Source of the DNA: Cyanobium sp. Aljojuca 7A6
GTDB lineage: Bacteria > Cyanobacteriota > Cyanobacteriia > PCC-6307 > Cyanobiaceae
Direction: 5' to 3'
DNA: 64,000 nucleotides
Assembly (NCBI RefSeq): GCF_024346455.1
Contig: NZ_JAGQCY010000004.1
Location: 1 to 64,000, forward strand
Part shown: one piece after another, positions 42,406-53,657 of the stretch
Position numbering within the stretch: position 1 is the first letter of the stretch
How the letters are laid out: each line of letters begins with the position of its first letter
Position numbers and translations under genes: made by a program
The notes under the pieces: model-generated
Seen by the model: only the letters and a program-made list of their open reading frames with translations
Told to the model about the DNA's origin: nothing
The model's database searches: none

Positions 42406-43122
42406 ATGCTCTCTTCCATCGGGACCCCCTACGCCTCTGGTCAGCTCGTGACGGCTCCGGCGCAGGTGTTCACCGCTGAAGAGTTGATCGCCATCCAGTC
42501 CAAGCGGGATCGCGTCGTCAAGCGAAGTGGAGACATCCTTTTTTCGTTGACGGTGCTTACGGTCGGAGCCCCGGTGCTGCTCACCCTGGCCCTGCTGGTG
42601 AAGATCACCTCCAGGGGGCCCGTGTTCTACGTGCAGCAACGGGTCGGTCGCGATTACCGCAGTTTTGGTTGCATCAAGTTCCGCACCATGCGTCGGGACG
42701 CCGATCGACTGCTCTCCAAGCTGCTGGCGGAATCGCCCGATCTCGACGAAGAGTTCCGCAACGATTTCAAGCTCAAGAACGATCCCCGCATCACCCGTCT
42801 GGGCAAGTTTTTGCGCCGTTCCAGCCTTGATGAACTGCCCCAGTTCCTCAATGTGCTTCGCGGCGAGATGAGTGTGGTCGGCCCCCGTCCCATCGTCACC
42901 AGTGAGCTGGTCCGCTACGGCGACCGCATGGACGAGGTGCTCGCCGTCCGCCCCGGACTCACGGGCCTCTGGCAGGTGTCCGGCCGCAACAACCTCAGCT
43001 ACCCGGAACGGGTTCGGCTGGATGTGCGTTACGCCCGCCGCCGCAACCTGCTGATGGATCTGCGCATCATCCTGCGCACGATCAGCGTGATGCTGGATCC
43101 CCGCGACCGCGGCGCCTACTGA
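42406..43122 (+). CDS. Undecaprenyl-phosphate sugar phosphotransferase (WcaJ-like)
   Basis: One N-terminal helix (LFSLTVLTVGAPVLLTLALL) and the catalytic bacterial sugar transferase domain: KFRTMRRDADRL, LDELPQFLNVLRGEMSVVGP and RPGLTGLWQVSGRNNLSYPE. It puts the first sugar phosphate on undecaprenyl phosphate for exopolysaccharide or O-antigen assembly. The short form (238 residues) without the extra N-terminal helices, as in RfbP/EpsL. Its 3' end overlaps cobD by 7 bases, tail to tail. Confidence 0.9.
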   Translation: MLSSIGTPYASGQLVTAPAQVFTAEELIAIQSKRDRVVKRSGDILFSLTVLTVGAPVLLTLALLVKITSRGPVFYVQQRVGRDYRSFGCIKFRTMRRDADRLLSKLLAESPDLDEEFRNDFKLKNDPRITRLGKFLRRSSLDELPQFLNVLRGEMSVVGPRPIVTSELVRYGDRMDEVLAVRPGLTGLWQVSGRNNLSYPERVRLDVRYARRRNLLMDLRIILRTISVMLDPRDRGAY

Positions 43123-44129
43123 AACGCCGCCGTTGCGCTAAGCGCCCAGAGGGCCGGCAGCGCCACCAGCAGCCAGAGCCCTTGCAGCCGATCCCCCAGG
43201 GCCAGGATCCGCTCCACAGCGTCCGCATCGGGTGCGCGCCCTGCGGCCGCCAGGATTGGCTTGATCCGAACGCCATCGGCGTAGGTGTTGGCGCCTCCCA
43301 GGCGCACGCCGGCGGCGTGGGCGAAGGCCGCTTCCGACACCCCGGCGTTGGGGGAAGGGTCGGGGGCGCCGTCCCGCAGGGCCGCCCGAAACCAGCGAAG
43401 GGTCTGACCGGGGTGCCCTGCGGCCAGGGGCAGGGTCAGGGCCACCAGGCGGGTGGGCAGCCAGGTGAGCAGATCGTCGAGGCGGGCGCCGGCGGTGCCC
43501 AGCCAACGCAGGCGACCGTGGCGGTAGCCGAGCATCGAATCGAGGGTGCTGGCCGCCTTGAAGCTCCAGGCCAGGGCGAGGGGCCCCGGCAGTGGTAGCG
43601 AAGGCGCTGGCGGCCCCAGCGCCAGCAGCGCCCCCCCCACCAGCATCCAGAACAGCGGCGCGAACAGTCCGTCGACGGCGTTTTCAGCGGCGGTCTCGGC
43701 GGCGGCCCGCAGGATCTCCGCCTCCGGCAGCTGGTTCACCTGGCGGCCCACGATCCGGGCCAGGCGCTCCCTGGCCATGGGGACATCCGGCAGTGCCTCC
43801 AGCACCGCGCGCACCGCCCGGGCCAGGCTGCCGCCCGCCAGGGCACTGGCCAGGCCCAGCAGCAGCAGGGGGGTTCCCACCAGGGGCGCGCGCCTGGCCA
43901 GGACCTCGATCCCCCAGCCCGCCAGGCCACTGCCGGCCACCAGCAGCAGGGTGAGCAGCGCCCCGCCCAGGCGCAGGCGCCGGGGGACATCACCGGCCAA
44001 GGCTTCCACGGCCCGGCGCAGCACGCCGATGGCCCAGCCCATGGCCTGCACCGGGTGCGGCCACCAGAGGGGGTCCCCCAGCAGCCGATCCAGCCCGCAG
44101 GCGAGCAGCACCAGCAGGGCGGGGGTCAA
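43116..44129 (-). CDS. cobD: Adenosylcobinamide-phosphate synthase CobD/CbiB
   Basis: Membrane enzyme that joins aminopropanol to adenosylcobyric acid. Family marks: LDRLLGDPLWWPHPVQAMGW at the start, AAAETAAENAVDGLFAPLFW, TLDSMLGYRHGRLRWLGTAG and SPNAGVSEAAFAHAAGVRLG. The start is a TTG at 44129 that overlaps the stop of the preceding MFS gene by 4 bases. It is the last gene of a run on the minus strand. Picocyanobacteria make pseudocobalamin, so a cob gene fits. Confidence 0.9.
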   Translation of the reverse strand: MTPALLVLLACGLDRLLGDPLWWPHPVQAMGWAIGVLRRAVEALAGDVPRRLRLGGALLTLLLVAGSGLAGWGIEVLARRAPLVGTPLLLLGLASALAGGSLARAVRAVLEALPDVPMARERLARIVGRQVNQLPEAEILRAAAETAAENAVDGLFAPLFWMLVGGALLALGPPAPSLPLPGPLALAWSFKAASTLDSMLGYRHGRLRWLGTAGARLDDLLTWLPTRLVALTLPLAAGHPGQTLRWFRAALRDGAPDPSPNAGVSEAAFAHAAGVRLGGANTYADGVRIKPILAAAGRAPDADAVERILALGDRLQGLWLLVALPALWALSATAAFQ

Positions 44130-45172
44130 CGCCGGCGACGTTGCAGCAGGGGCAGCAGGGCTCCGGCCCCCAGGAACGCCAGCAACTGGATCGGCAGGCT
44201 GCCGGCCAGGCCGATCACCTGGGCGATCAGGCCCATCCCCAGGCTTCCCACCAGGCCCCCCAGGGCTGAGGAGCGCTCCAGGCGGTTCCAGCTGCGCTGC
44301 AGGTCGCCGGCCGGATCCACGCCGATGGCCAGGCTGGCGTCCGCCACGGCCGCCAGCAGGCCGAAGGGCACGAACAGCAGCACGGCGCCCCAGCCGCCGA
44401 TGAGTTGGGTCGCCACCAGCACGGCGGCCATCAGCAGGTAAGGCAGCCGCGGCGGCAGCCGCAGGCCCCAGGCTTCGGCGCCGGTGCGGCCCAGGCCGTA
44501 GGCCGTCAGCACCAGGCCGAAATCAAAGCAGTTGCCTGCCGCCTCCTGGCGCACCCACAGGGGCAGCAGGGCGAACAGGCCCCCGAACAACAGCCCCTGC
44601 AGCACACCGCTGGGCTCCAGCCGCAGAGCCTGAGCGCCCTGATCAGCGCTGGGGTCTGGCTGGGGGCGGTCGCCGGCCTGGAGCGCGCCGATCACCGGCA
44701 CCAGGGGCAGCAGCAGCAGCAGGGCGGTGCCGAGCTGGAGCAGGGCCTTGCCCAGGGGAAACAGCAGTGCCGTGAGCAGGTTGCCCACCAGCCGGCCCGC
44801 CTCTGCTCCGGCCCGCAGCTCACCGACCGGCACCGCCCCGAAGCCGTGCAGCTGGCGCTCCAGCGGCTCCTGGGTCAGGCGCAGTCCTACCGCCAGCAGG
44901 GCGATGCCCAGCAGGGGCCCCAGCACGGAGCGGCCCAGCAGTTCGGCGGCCACGGCCAGCAGCAGCAGCAGGCTGAGCAGCTGGATCAGGTAGCCGAGGC
45001 GGATGCGCTGGGGCAGGGGCACCAGCAGTGGCAGGGTGGCCAGGGCCGGCAGCACCCCGTTCAGCAGTGGTGAGGGGGTGAGGCCGCTGAGCAGCCAGGC
45101 GGTGGCGCCAATGGCGAGGGTGCCGCCGCCCTGGCTGCTGCTCCAGGCCAGGGTCAGCAGGCGCCTGTGCAT
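44126..45172 (-). CDS. MFS-like membrane protein, unknown substrate
   Basis: About ten hydrophobic helices, with a loop rich in Gln/Asp after the sixth. The protein ends with GALLPLLQRRRR. ATG at 45172 is taken because the part of the frame upstream is antisense to ilvC. It sits 10 bases behind ilvC and overlaps cobD, so it is co-transcribed. It looks like a cyanobacterial group of MFS-type transporters, without a clear substrate motif. Confidence 0.65.
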   Translation of the reverse strand: MHRRLLTLAWSSSQGGGTLAIGATAWLLSGLTPSPLLNGVLPALATLPLLVPLPQRIRLGYLIQLLSLLLLLAVAAELLGRSVLGPLLGIALLAVGLRLTQEPLERQLHGFGAVPVGELRAGAEAGRLVGNLLTALLFPLGKALLQLGTALLLLLPLVPVIGALQAGDRPQPDPSADQGAQALRLEPSGVLQGLLFGGLFALLPLWVRQEAAGNCFDFGLVLTAYGLGRTGAEAWGLRLPPRLPYLLMAAVLVATQLIGGWGAVLLFVPFGLLAAVADASLAIGVDPAGDLQRSWNRLERSSALGGLVGSLGMGLIAQVIGLAGSLPIQLLAFLGAGALLPLLQRRRR

Positions 45173-45182
45173 CGGCTGGGGA

Positions 45183-46208
<1,026 letters not shown>

Positions 46209-46231
46209 TTAGGTGTGCGTCCGCACCGTCT

Positions 46232-46843
46232 TCAGCCGCCTGCTGCTTCCGAGGGATGGGCGATCACCCGGTCGATCAGGCCGTACTCCTTGGCTTCGGC
46301 GGCGCTGAGGAAGTAGTCGCGGTCCGTGTCCTTGGTGACTTTCTCCAGGGGCTGATCGCACATTCCGGCCAGGGACTGGTTGAGCATGTCCTTGATGCGC
46401 AGGATTTCCCGCGCCTCGATCTCGATGTCGCTGGCCTGGCGCTGGCTGGTGCCGCCGAGGGGCTGGTGGATCATGATCCGGCTGTGGGGCAGGGCCAGAC
46501 GCTTGCCCTTGGTGCCGGCCGCCAGCAGGAAGGCGCCCATGGAGGCCGCCAGGCCGACGCAGATCGTCACCACGTCCGATTTGACGTATTGCATCGTGTC
46601 GAAGATCGCCAGCCCCGCCGTCACCGAGCCGCCCGGGGAGTTGATGTACAGGTAGATCGGTTTGGAGCTGTCGTCGGAGTCGAGATACAGCATCTGGGCC
46701 ACCAGGCTGTTGGCGATGCCGTCGGTCACTTCCTGACCGAGGAACAGGATCCGCTCCACGCCGAGCCGGGTGTAGATGTCGACCCAGCGCTCGTACTGGC
46801 TGCCGGGAAGGCGGTAGGGAACGCTGGGGGTGCCGATGGGCAT
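46232..46843 (-). CDS. clpP: ATP-dependent Clp protease proteolytic subunit
   Basis: Catalytic triad complete: Ser101 in [14 protein letters not shown], His126 in IMIHQPLGG and Asp176 in DTDRDYF. The oxyanion-side loop [10 protein letters not shown] is canonical. 203 residues. Follows clpR by 94 bases on the same strand. In cyanobacteria ClpP3 partners with the inactive ClpR in one mixed ring; this gene is likely that subunit. Confidence 0.95.
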   Translation of the reverse strand: MPIGTPSVPYRLPGSQYERWVDIYTRLGVERILFLGQEVTDGIANSLVAQMLYLDSDDSSKPIYLYINSPGGSVTAGLAIFDTMQYVKSDVVTICVGLAASMGAFLLAAGTKGKRLALPHSRIMIHQPLGGTSQRQASDIEIEAREILRIKDMLNQSLAGMCDQPLEKVTKDTDRDYFLSAAEAKEYGLIDRVIAHPSEAAGG

Positions 46844-46937
46844 GTCGGGAAGGCTCTCGTTCGGAGCCGGGGAGAAAAGGTGGTGGAAGGGGTCGGCCGA
46901 GGGCCGGGTGTTGGCGAGGCTCAGCCCACCTGGTGCG

Positions 46938-47609
46938 TCACGCCATTGGGGCGGCCGTCGGCAGGTCCTTGCGGCTGGTGAGCACCCGGTCGATCAGGCC
47001 GTAGGCCTTGGCCTCATCAGCCGTCAGGTAGGTCATCCGGTCGGAGTCGCGGGAGAGGTCCTCGACGCTCTTGCCGGTGTTCTCGGAGAGGATTTCCAGC
47101 ATGCTGTGCTTGTTGTGCAGCACTTCCTTGGCCCGGATCTGGATGTCGCTGGCCTGGCCGCGGGCGCCGGAGCGGGGCTGGTGCAGCACGATCGAGGCGT
47201 GGGGCAGGGCGGCCCGCTGGCCCTTGGTGCCGGCCGAAAGAATCATCGCGGCGGTGCCCATGGCCTGGCCGATGCAGATGGTGTGCACCGGCGGTTTCAC
47301 ATAGCGCAGGGTGTCGCAGATGGCGAAGGCTTCGGTCTCGAACCCGATGGCGTCGCCGGAGTACCAGCTGGTGCCGGTGGAGTTGATGTAGAAGAAGATC
47401 GGCTTCTCAGGATTGTCGAACTCGAGGTAAAGCAGCTGGGCAATGATCAGCTCGGTGACATCGATGCCCATCTGACGCTTGGCTTCATCGTCGGAGAACA
47501 GGGGCAGGCCCAGATAGACGATCCGCTCCTTGAGCAGCAGGGACGGCAGATCCGGCGGCGGCGTGCGCATCGCTGCGGAATCGCCGTAGTAGGGGGCCGA
47601 CACCGTCAT
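46938..47609 (-). CDS. clpR: ClpR, catalytically inactive Clp protease subunit
   Basis: ClpP fold but the serine position is Gly ([14 protein letters not shown], Gly118), and the SPGGS loop is changed to [10 protein letters not shown]. His143 is kept in [12 protein letters not shown]. This is the ClpR of cyanobacteria and plastids, which forms a mixed heptamer with ClpP3. It lies upstream of clpP on the same strand, the conserved arrangement. Confidence 0.93.
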   Translation of the reverse strand: MTVSAPYYGDSAAMRTPPPDLPSLLLKERIVYLGLPLFSDDEAKRQMGIDVTELIIAQLLYLEFDNPEKPIFFYINSTGTSWYSGDAIGFETEAFAICDTLRYVKPPVHTICIGQAMGTAAMILSAGTKGQRAALPHASIVLHQPRSGARGQASDIQIRAKEVLHNKHSMLEILSENTGKSVEDLSRDSDRMTYLTADEAKAYGLIDRVLTSRKDLPTAAPMA

Positions 47610-47640
47610 CCGCGCTCACCAGCACTCTTGAGGCAGGAGC

Positions 47641-48804
47641 CTAGCCGGGGCCAGGAGGCTGGTGCTCCCGCAGGGCGACGGGTTTCCCTCCCTGCTTGTC
47701 GAGGCCGCGGCCATTGCCCTGCTCGCCGGGGCGGTCCTGGTTGCGGTCGCAGCGGGCGAACACCATGCGGCCGGTGGGTGTCTGCAGGGCACCGGTGACG
47801 GTGACTGGCAGACGTTCGCCAATGCGGCGACGGGCATCTTCCACCACCACCATCGTGCCGTCCTCCAGGTAACCAACGCCCTGATCGGCCTCCTTGCCCT
47901 CGCGCACGATCTTGAGCTGGAGAGCATCACCGGGCTGCACCTCGGGCCGCAGGGCAATGACCAGTTCGCTCAGGTTGAGAACCCGCAGCTCCTGCACCTG
48001 GGCCACCTGGGCCAGGTTGAAGTCGGCGGTGAGAAGGGTTCCGCCGGTGTCCGCAGTGAGCTTGAGCAGTTTGTCGTCGGCGCCGTTGCCGGTGTAGCGC
48101 GTGCTGTTCAGCACCAGCCGGCGACCGTAGTTCTCGCGCAGTTCGGTGAGCAGCTTCAGGCCCCGGCGTCCCTTGGCGCGCTTCTCGCTGTTGGAGGAAT
48201 CGGCCAAGGCCTGAAGTTCGTCGATCACGGCCTGGGCCACGATCACCTGGCCTTCCAGCAGGCCGGAGGCCAGCAGGGCACGGATGCGGCCGTCGATGAT
48301 CACACTGGTGTCGAGGATCTTGGCGGTGGCGGGCAGCAGAACCCCATCGGCCACCAGCAGGGCCTCGGTGCTGGCCGGATTGAACAGCCGCAGCAGGGTG
48401 CGGCCATGCACCTCCGCCAGGTTGTACCCCAGCACCCCGAAGAAGACGTTGCTGAGCACAGCCGCCAGCGGCTTCACCAGCACCACCTCCCAGGGCAGGG
48501 GCAGCAGCAGGATCGGCGCCAGCAGCAGGTTGGCCACCAGCAGGCCGAGGATCAGTCCCACCGCCCGGCTGATCAGCAGGTCGGTGGGCATGCTGCGCAC
48601 CTGGGCCATCAGCCGCCGGCGCAGTTGCTGGAAGAAGATGCCGGCGATCAGCCCGAAGAAGGCGCCGAAGCCCCCCATCACCGTCCGCAGCCCTTCCTGG
48701 TTGGTGACCTCCAGCAGCAGCTGCTCCGGCAGCAGGTCAACCCCGAGCCAGCCGGTGGCTCCGCCTGAGATCAGGAACAGGAGCAAGATGAGGGTGTCCA
48801 CCAT
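47641..48804 (-). CDS. PIN-TRAM membrane protein (YacL type)
   Basis: Four N-terminal helices (residues ~1-145), then a PIN nuclease domain ILDTSVIIDGRIRALLASGL with DELQALADSSNSEKRAKGRR and ADDKLLKLTADTGGTLLTAD, then a TRAM RNA-binding domain (LRPEVQPGDALQLKIVREGK to TPTGRMVFARCD). Such proteins are conserved in cyanobacteria and Gram-positives; the RNA target is not known. ATG at 48804 begins the first helix. Divergent from hemW by 93 bases. Confidence 0.87.
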   Translation of the reverse strand: MVDTLILLLFLISGGATGWLGVDLLPEQLLLEVTNQEGLRTVMGGFGAFFGLIAGIFFQQLRRRLMAQVRSMPTDLLISRAVGLILGLLVANLLLAPILLLPLPWEVVLVKPLAAVLSNVFFGVLGYNLAEVHGRTLLRLFNPASTEALLVADGVLLPATAKILDTSVIIDGRIRALLASGLLEGQVIVAQAVIDELQALADSSNSEKRAKGRRGLKLLTELRENYGRRLVLNSTRYTGNGADDKLLKLTADTGGTLLTADFNLAQVAQVQELRVLNLSELVIALRPEVQPGDALQLKIVREGKEADQGVGYLEDGTMVVVEDARRRIGERLPVTVTGALQTPTGRMVFARCDRNQDRPGEQGNGRGLDKQGGKPVALREHQPPGPG

Positions 48805-48897
48805 GCTTCGAAGTCCCGACGCCTTGGCCGCCCAGCAGGTCTTCAAAGCAGCTTGGCCGATCTTCCGCCGTTTGGGTCCCTGGGATTACCGCCCGTG

Positions 48898-50133
48898 ATG
48901 GATCCCCGATCCGCCTACGTCCACATCCCTTTCTGCCACCGGCGCTGTTTCTACTGCGATTTCCCGGTGGTGCCCCTCGGCGACAGGGCCGATGGGGCCG
49001 CGTCCGGCTCGATCGCCGCCTACCTGGCCCTGTTGCATCAGGAGATCGCCACTTCCCCCGGCGGCCCACCGCTGGCAACGGTGTATCTGGGCGGTGGCAC
49101 TCCTTCGATGCTGAGCAGCGCCCAGGTGGCGGCGATCCTGGAGGCCCTGGCCAGCCGCTTCGGCCTGGCGCCGGGGGCGGAGCTGAGCCTGGAGCTGGAT
49201 CCGGCCAGCTTCGACGAGGCTCGCCTGGCGGGCTACCTGGCCGCAGGCATCAACCGCGTCAGCCTGGGGGGCCAGAGCTTTGACGACGCCGTGCTGCTCG
49301 ACCTGGGCCGCCGCCACCGGGGGGCCGACCTGCGGGAGGCGGCCGGTTGGTTGCGCCGGGCCCGCCGGCGGGGGGAGCTGGCCAGCTGGAGCCTGGATCT
49401 GATCCAGGGGCTGCCGCGGCAGGACGCCGCCCACTGGGACGACCAGCTCAGCGCGGCCATCGCCCTGGAGCCCCCCCATCTGTCGGTGTACGACCTGAGC
49501 ATCGAGCCGGGCACGGTCTTTGAGCGGCGCCTGGCGCGGGGGGAGCTGGATCTGCCGCCGGAGGATCTGGCCGCCGACCTGATGGACCTGACCTGGGCCC
49601 GGCTCACGGCTGCCGGCTACGGCCACTACGAGGTGTCGAACTACGCCTTGCCCGGCCACGCCTCGCGCCACAACCGCGTCTACTGGAGCGGGGCCGGCTG
49701 GTGGGGGTTCGGCATGGGCGCCACCGGTGCCCCCCGCGGTCGCCGGCGGGCCCATCCCCGCACCCGTGCCGGCTATGCGGAGTCCCTGGCGGCAGGCGTG
49801 TCCCTGGGGGCCCAGGTGGAGGAGCCGGATGAAGCTGAGCAGGGCATGCCTTTCGATGAACGGCTGATGGTGGGCCTGCGCCGCCGGGAGGGGGTGAACA
49901 TGGAACAGCTGGCCCGCCAGAAGCGACTGGAGGCGCCCCAGCTGAAGGGCCTGCGGGAGCGGCTCGTGGCCTATGAGCAGCGCGGTCTGCTCTGCGTCGA
50001 GGGACCCCGTTGGCGCCTGGCGGATCCGGCGGGGCTGGCCCTCAGCAATGGGGTGCTGCGGGAGATGCTGGCCTGGTGGCAGGACCTGGAGCTGGAGCAG
50101 GCCCTGGAACCGCTGCCGGCCCCTGCTCCTTGA
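48898..50133 (+). CDS. hemW: Radical SAM HemW-like heme chaperone
   Basis: Iron-sulfur motif [10 protein letters not shown] (CxxxCxxC) in [20 protein letters not shown], then [22 protein letters not shown] and [21 protein letters not shown]. These fit HemW/HemN-like proteins; the extra Cys of true HemN oxidase next to the cluster is not present (CDF instead of CxC), so a heme-chaperone role is more likely. ATG at 48898 is used. Its last 92 bases overlap panB, tail to tail. Confidence 0.87.
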   Translation: MDPRSAYVHIPFCHRRCFYCDFPVVPLGDRADGAASGSIAAYLALLHQEIATSPGGPPLATVYLGGGTPSMLSSAQVAAILEALASRFGLAPGAELSLELDPASFDEARLAGYLAAGINRVSLGGQSFDDAVLLDLGRRHRGADLREAAGWLRRARRRGELASWSLDLIQGLPRQDAAHWDDQLSAAIALEPPHLSVYDLSIEPGTVFERRLARGELDLPPEDLAADLMDLTWARLTAAGYGHYEVSNYALPGHASRHNRVYWSGAGWWGFGMGATGAPRGRRRAHPRTRAGYAESLAAGVSLGAQVEEPDEAEQGMPFDERLMVGLRRREGVNMEQLARQKRLEAPQLKGLRERLVAYEQRGLLCVEGPRWRLADPAGLALSNGVLREMLAWWQDLELEQALEPLPAPAP

Positions 50134-50893
50134 CCCAGCGGCCGAGGACCTCCACCGCCAGGGCCCGGCCCTCGATCAGGGGGGGGCTGAAAGGGGGTTG
50201 GCGACTGGTGAGCCCCAGCAGATCGGCGGTCACCCGCACCTGGCCGTCGCAGCCCTCTCCGGCGCCGATGCCGATCACCGGAATCACCAGGGCGGCGCTC
50301 AGCTCACTGGCCAGCTCCGCCGGAACATGTTCGAGCACCAGGGCGAAACAACCGGCCTCCTGCAGGGCCAGGGCCCGCCTCCGCAGCCGGTCCTGGCTGA
50401 CCGGATCGCCGGCCTGGCGCCGGTAGCCCAGCCGATGCACCGACTGGGGGGTCAGCCCCAGGTGGCCCATCACCGGAATCCCGCTGCGCACCATCCGGTC
50501 GATCACGGTGAGCGTCTCGGGCTCGGCCCCCTCCAGTTTGACCGCCACCGCGGGTGTTTCCTTCAGCACCCTCCCGGCGGCGGCCACCGCCGCATCGGCG
50601 CCGCACTGGTAGCTCAGAAAGGGGAGATCGCAGATCAGCAGCGGCGGATTGGGCACCGCTGCCGCCGCCAGCCCCCGGCCAACGGCGCGGCAGTGGTGCA
50701 GCATCTCCTCGAGGGTGACCGGCAGGGTGGTGGCGTGGCCGAGCACCACCATCGCCAGGGAGTCGCCCACCAGCACCGCATCCACCCCGGCGCCGGCCAC
50801 CACGGCGGCGGAGAGCGCGTCCCAGGCGGTCAGCACGGTGATCGGCAGACCCCCCCGCTTGCGCCGTGTCAGATCAGCGGGTCGCAGGGGCAC
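50042..50893 (-). CDS. panB: 3-methyl-2-oxobutanoate hydroxymethyltransferase
   Basis: PanB makes ketopantoate for Co[21 protein letters not shown] and [20 protein letters not shown] give the metal-binding Asp; [20 protein letters not shown] and [16 protein letters not shown] follow. GTG at 50893 ([11 protein letters not shown]) is preferred; the frame can be opened 17 codons earlier by GTG at 50944, but that reaches into the SRP RNA gene. The last ~30 residues are Pro/Ala-rich and antisense to the end of hemW. Confidence 0.9.
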   Translation of the reverse strand: MPLRPADLTRRKRGGLPITVLTAWDALSAAVVAGAGVDAVLVGDSLAMVVLGHATTLPVTLEEMLHHCRAVGRGLAAAAVPNPPLLICDLPFLSYQCGADAAVAAAGRVLKETPAVAVKLEGAEPETLTVIDRMVRSGIPVMGHLGLTPQSVHRLGYRRQAGDPVSQDRLRRRALALQEAGCFALVLEHVPAELASELSAALVIPVIGIGAGEGCDGQVRVTADLLGLTSRQPPFSPPLIEGRALAVEVLGRWVKEQGPAAVPGPAPAPGPATRPASPAAPHC

Positions 50894-50936
50894 GGCACGG
50901 AGGGCGGAGGGGGCATTGCTAGCATCGACCCGACTC

Positions 50937-51033
50937 GGACCCACGCGGCTCTGACGCCCAAATCTGGTCAGGACCGGAAGGGAGCAGCCACACGGGATGC
51001 TCAGGGCAGGCGTGGATTCCGGGTCACCCTCTT
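50937..51033 (+). ncRNA. ffs: Signal recognition particle RNA (4.5S type)
   Basis: The universal SRP RNA core is present: GGTCAGGACCGGAAGGGAGC followed by AGCC, giving the GGAA tetraloop and the asymmetric loop that bind Ffh. Flanking stems can pair: GACGCC with GGCGT and GACCC with GGGTC. A TAGCAT box at 50920-50925 fits a -10 for a start near 50933-50937. The ends are estimated from pairing and may be off by several bases. It lies between panB (divergent) and the end of ftsZ (convergent). Confidence 0.85.
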
Positions 51034-51046
51034 GTAACCAGGACGA

Positions 51047-52264
51047 TCAGTCGATCCGGTTCTGGCGATTGATCAGGAACGGCGGGATCATGGCTCCGCG
51101 CTCCTCAGGGGTGTGGGTGAGGTTGTCGGCGAAGCTCGCGGCACTGGTGCGCTCCGGTCGGTAGTGGCCGCCGCTCTGGAAGCCGGTGGCGATCACGGTG
51201 ACGTGAATCTCGCCCTCGAGGGATTCGTCCACCACGGCCCCCACGATGATGTTGGCGTCCGGGTCGACCACGTCGTAGATGACTTCGGAGGCGGTGGTCA
51301 TGTCCTCCAGGGTCATGTCCTTGCCGCCGCTGATGTTGATGACGCAGCCATTGGCGCCGTCGATGCGGGCCGACTCCAGCAGCGGGCTGCTCATGGCGGC
51401 CTGGGCCGCCTCGATGGCCCGTGAACGCCCGGAGCCCACGCCGATGCCCAGCAGGGCGGTGCCGGCATCGGCCATCACCGAACGGATGTCGGCGAAGTCA
51501 ACGTTCACCAGACCCGGCCTGGTGATGATGTCGGTGATGCCCTTCACGCCCATGCGCAGCACGTCGTCGGCGGCCCGGAAGGCCTCCTGGAGCGGCGCCC
51601 CGGCAATGGCGTCCCGCAGGCGATCGTTGGGAATGATGATCAGGGTGTCGACGTGCTCGGCCAGGCGGGCGATGCCCTCCTCGGCCTGACGCAGCCGTTT
51701 GCGGCCCTCGAAGCCGAACGGTTTGGTGACGATGCCCACGGTGAGGGCGCCACATTCCTTGGCCACCTCGGCCACGATCGGCGCCGCACCGGTGCCGGTG
51801 CCACCGCCCATGCCGGCGGCGATGAAGACGAGATCGGCGCCCTCAAGCGATTGCTGCAGATCGGCCCTGGATTCCTCCGCCGCCTTCTGGCCGATCACCG
51901 GGTTGCCGCCGGCCCCCAGGCCCCGGGTGAGCTTCTGGCCGAGCTGGATGCGCTGGCCCGCCGCCGACTGCAGCAGGGCCTGGGCGTCGGTGTTGAGCAC
52001 CCGATAACCCACCCCTTTGAGGTCGGTGGCGATCATCCGGTTGACCGCGTTGCTGCCGCCTCCCCCCACGCCGATCACCTCAATCCGGGCCGATTGGCTC
52101 GGGACGATCCCATTGCTGCTGGGCGAGGTCTGGCTCATCGCGTGGGGCTCCTGCGGGGACGAAAGATCGACGTGGTGAAGGCGGTCCTGATCGCGCGACA
52201 TCGCGGGAGGGGAGGCGTGGCCGTTGGTCTGCGGCTGCATTATGTCGGTGGCCAGCTCAGCCAA
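51047..52264 (-). CDS. ftsZ: Cell division GTPase FtsZ
   Basis: Tubulin-like GTPase of the Z ring. GTP binding: [30 protein letters not shown] (tubulin signature), NPVIG. The C-terminal domain ends with [12 protein letters not shown]; the short GGVDVP-like tail for ZipN binding is this conserved end. Start choices are 52264 (GTG/ATG-like frame start), 52240 and 52138; the last, [10 protein letters not shown], would give the usual 370-residue picocyanobacterial FtsZ. Follows ftsQ by 101 bases. Confidence 0.95.
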   Translation of the reverse strand: MAELATDIMQPQTNGHASPPAMSRDQDRLHHVDLSSPQEPHAMSQTSPSSNGIVPSQSARIEVIGVGGGGSNAVNRMIATDLKGVGYRVLNTDAQALLQSAAGQRIQLGQKLTRGLGAGGNPVIGQKAAEESRADLQQSLEGADLVFIAAGMGGGTGTGAAPIVAEVAKECGALTVGIVTKPFGFEGRKRLRQAEEGIARLAEHVDTLIIIPNDRLRDAIAGAPLQEAFRAADDVLRMGVKGITDIITRPGLVNVDFADIRSVMADAGTALLGIGVGSGRSRAIEAAQAAMSSPLLESARIDGANGCVINISGGKDMTLEDMTTASEVIYDVVDPDANIIVGAVVDESLEGEIHVTVIATGFQSGGHYRPERTSAASFADNLTHTPEERGAMIPPFLINRQNRID

Positions 52265-52365
52265 AGTTGCCGATAGATCACATTGGACTGAAACGCATCA
52301 GGGCGCAACGGCCTGTGAGGATTGTCTGGCTGGGTGGCTGATGGCCTGGCGGTGGCTGAGATCCC

Positions 52366-53250
52366 TCACTGGGCGCCGGCTGGAGTAGGGCGGGGCTTCA
52401 AAGGCCGGGGCGGTGCGGCGGTTCCGCCTTTGCGCCCCAAGCTGAGCTCGGGTTGTTCGGGATCGCTCAAATCGATCAGCAGCGGTGGGCCTCCTTTCAT
52501 GCTGGCCGGCAGGGTGCGACTGAGGTGGGCAACCACCTCCAGCCGGCGGGGCAGGCGGGCGTCGGGGGGGCCCAGCCGCACCCGGCCCAGCTGGATGGTC
52601 GTGAGCCAGAGGCTGCCGTCCGGTTCGAAGCGGATTTCCCGCAGACCGGGACCCAGCACCTCCCGCTCCTTCAGCACCTGGGCCAGCACGGCCCGGTGGC
52701 GGGCGTTCCAGCCGACGACCAGCAGGGACAGGTCGCCCTGGCGGCGCACTCCCATGTGCTGGCGGATGCTGATCCAATTTCCCAGCCGATCCACGAAGCC
52801 CATTTCCGGTCCGCGGTCGGTGCGGCGCTCAGCTCGGGCCACCGCCTCCCTGTCCTTGAGCTCCACCCGAAGTCGGGGCGGCAGCATCAGCCGGCTCACC
52901 TTCACCTGCTCCACGGGCAGGGCCCCCATCAGGTTGCTGGCCACCTGGCGGGGCTGCAGGGCCATCAGGGGCTGGGGAAAGCGCAGTCCGGCCGCCGTGA
53001 TCACCTGGTCGCGGCTGACCACGGCACTGCCGATGACCTCCACCTGGGCCGGATCCCGAAGGGTCCAGCCCTGCCGCAGCAGCAGGTAACCCAGGCCGGC
53101 GGAGACGGCACTGAAGACCAGGATGCGCCAGAGCAGGCGCAGCCGCTCGCTGCGGCGCTGACGGCGCAGTTCCTTGCGGCGCAGCACTCCCGGCGGCAGG
53201 GGCGCTCCCGGCGACGGTGGCGCTCCCGGCGAAGAGGGGGCCTGCTTCAC
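52366..53250 (-). CDS. ftsQ: Cell division protein FtsQ (POTRA domain)
   Basis: One helix near residues 40-57 (LWRILVFSAVSAGLGYLLLR), then the POTRA domain (VEVIGSAVVSRDQVITAAGL) and the FtsQ/DivIB part (NWISIRQHMGV, RPLEI-like EIRFEPDGSLWLTT). FtsQ links early and late divisome proteins in the periplasm. Start overlaps the preceding small gene by 4 bases. The C-terminal end is Pro-rich. Confidence 0.88.
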   Translation of the reverse strand: MKQAPSSPGAPPSPGAPLPPGVLRRKELRRQRRSERLRLLWRILVFSAVSAGLGYLLLRQGWTLRDPAQVEVIGSAVVSRDQVITAAGLRFPQPLMALQPRQVASNLMGALPVEQVKVSRLMLPPRLRVELKDREAVARAERRTDRGPEMGFVDRLGNWISIRQHMGVRRQGDLSLLVVGWNARHRAVLAQVLKEREVLGPGLREIRFEPDGSLWLTTIQLGRVRLGPPDARLPRRLEVVAHLSRTLPASMKGGPPLLIDLSDPEQPELSLGRKGGTAAPPRPLKPRPTPAGAQ

Positions 53251-53657
53251 AACTCGCAGCGGGAGCGGGCCATGAGTTCATCCATCCAGGTGCGGGCGCG
53301 ACGGGCGTCGGTGAAGGGCAGCTCCTCCTGCTGGCCACTTCCCACCAGCCGCAGCCGGCAGGCCCCTTCGCTCTCCTCGGTCAGGGGAGCTTCCCCGGAG
53401 CTGAGCGAGAGCAGCTCGACCATTTCGAGGCGCTTGATGCTGAAACAGCCCACCGGCTGGAAGCTGCCGGCCACGAACCGGCTCCAGCTCAGTTCCCCAT
53501 TGATGAGCCGGGCGGCCCCACAGCCATCCAGCTTGGCCAGTTCGGCGCCACTGGCCCAGTCGCGGAACAGCTGTTGCCGCCGCCGCTCAATCCAGCCGAG
53601 GGACACCAGGAGCACGAAGGCCGCCAACAGGGGCAGCCACAGCAGGCCATGGATCAT
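53247..53657 (-). CDS. Conserved cyanobacterial protein between ddl and ftsQ
   Basis: 136 residues: a single N-terminal helix ([20 protein letters not shown]) and a cytoplasmic or periplasmic part without known motifs, ending [23 protein letters not shown] at 53657 overlaps the ddl stop by 4 bases and the gene's own stop overlaps ftsQ by 4. Position inside the ddl-ftsQ-ftsZ operon suggests a role in division or envelope synthesis, but this is inference. Confidence 0.7.
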   Translation of the reverse strand: MIHGLLWLPLLAAFVLLVSLGWIERRRQQLFRDWASGAELAKLDGCGAARLINGELSWSRFVAGSFQPVGCFSIKRLEMVELLSLSSGEAPLTEESEGACRLRLVGSGQQEELPFTDARRARTWMDELMARSRCEL

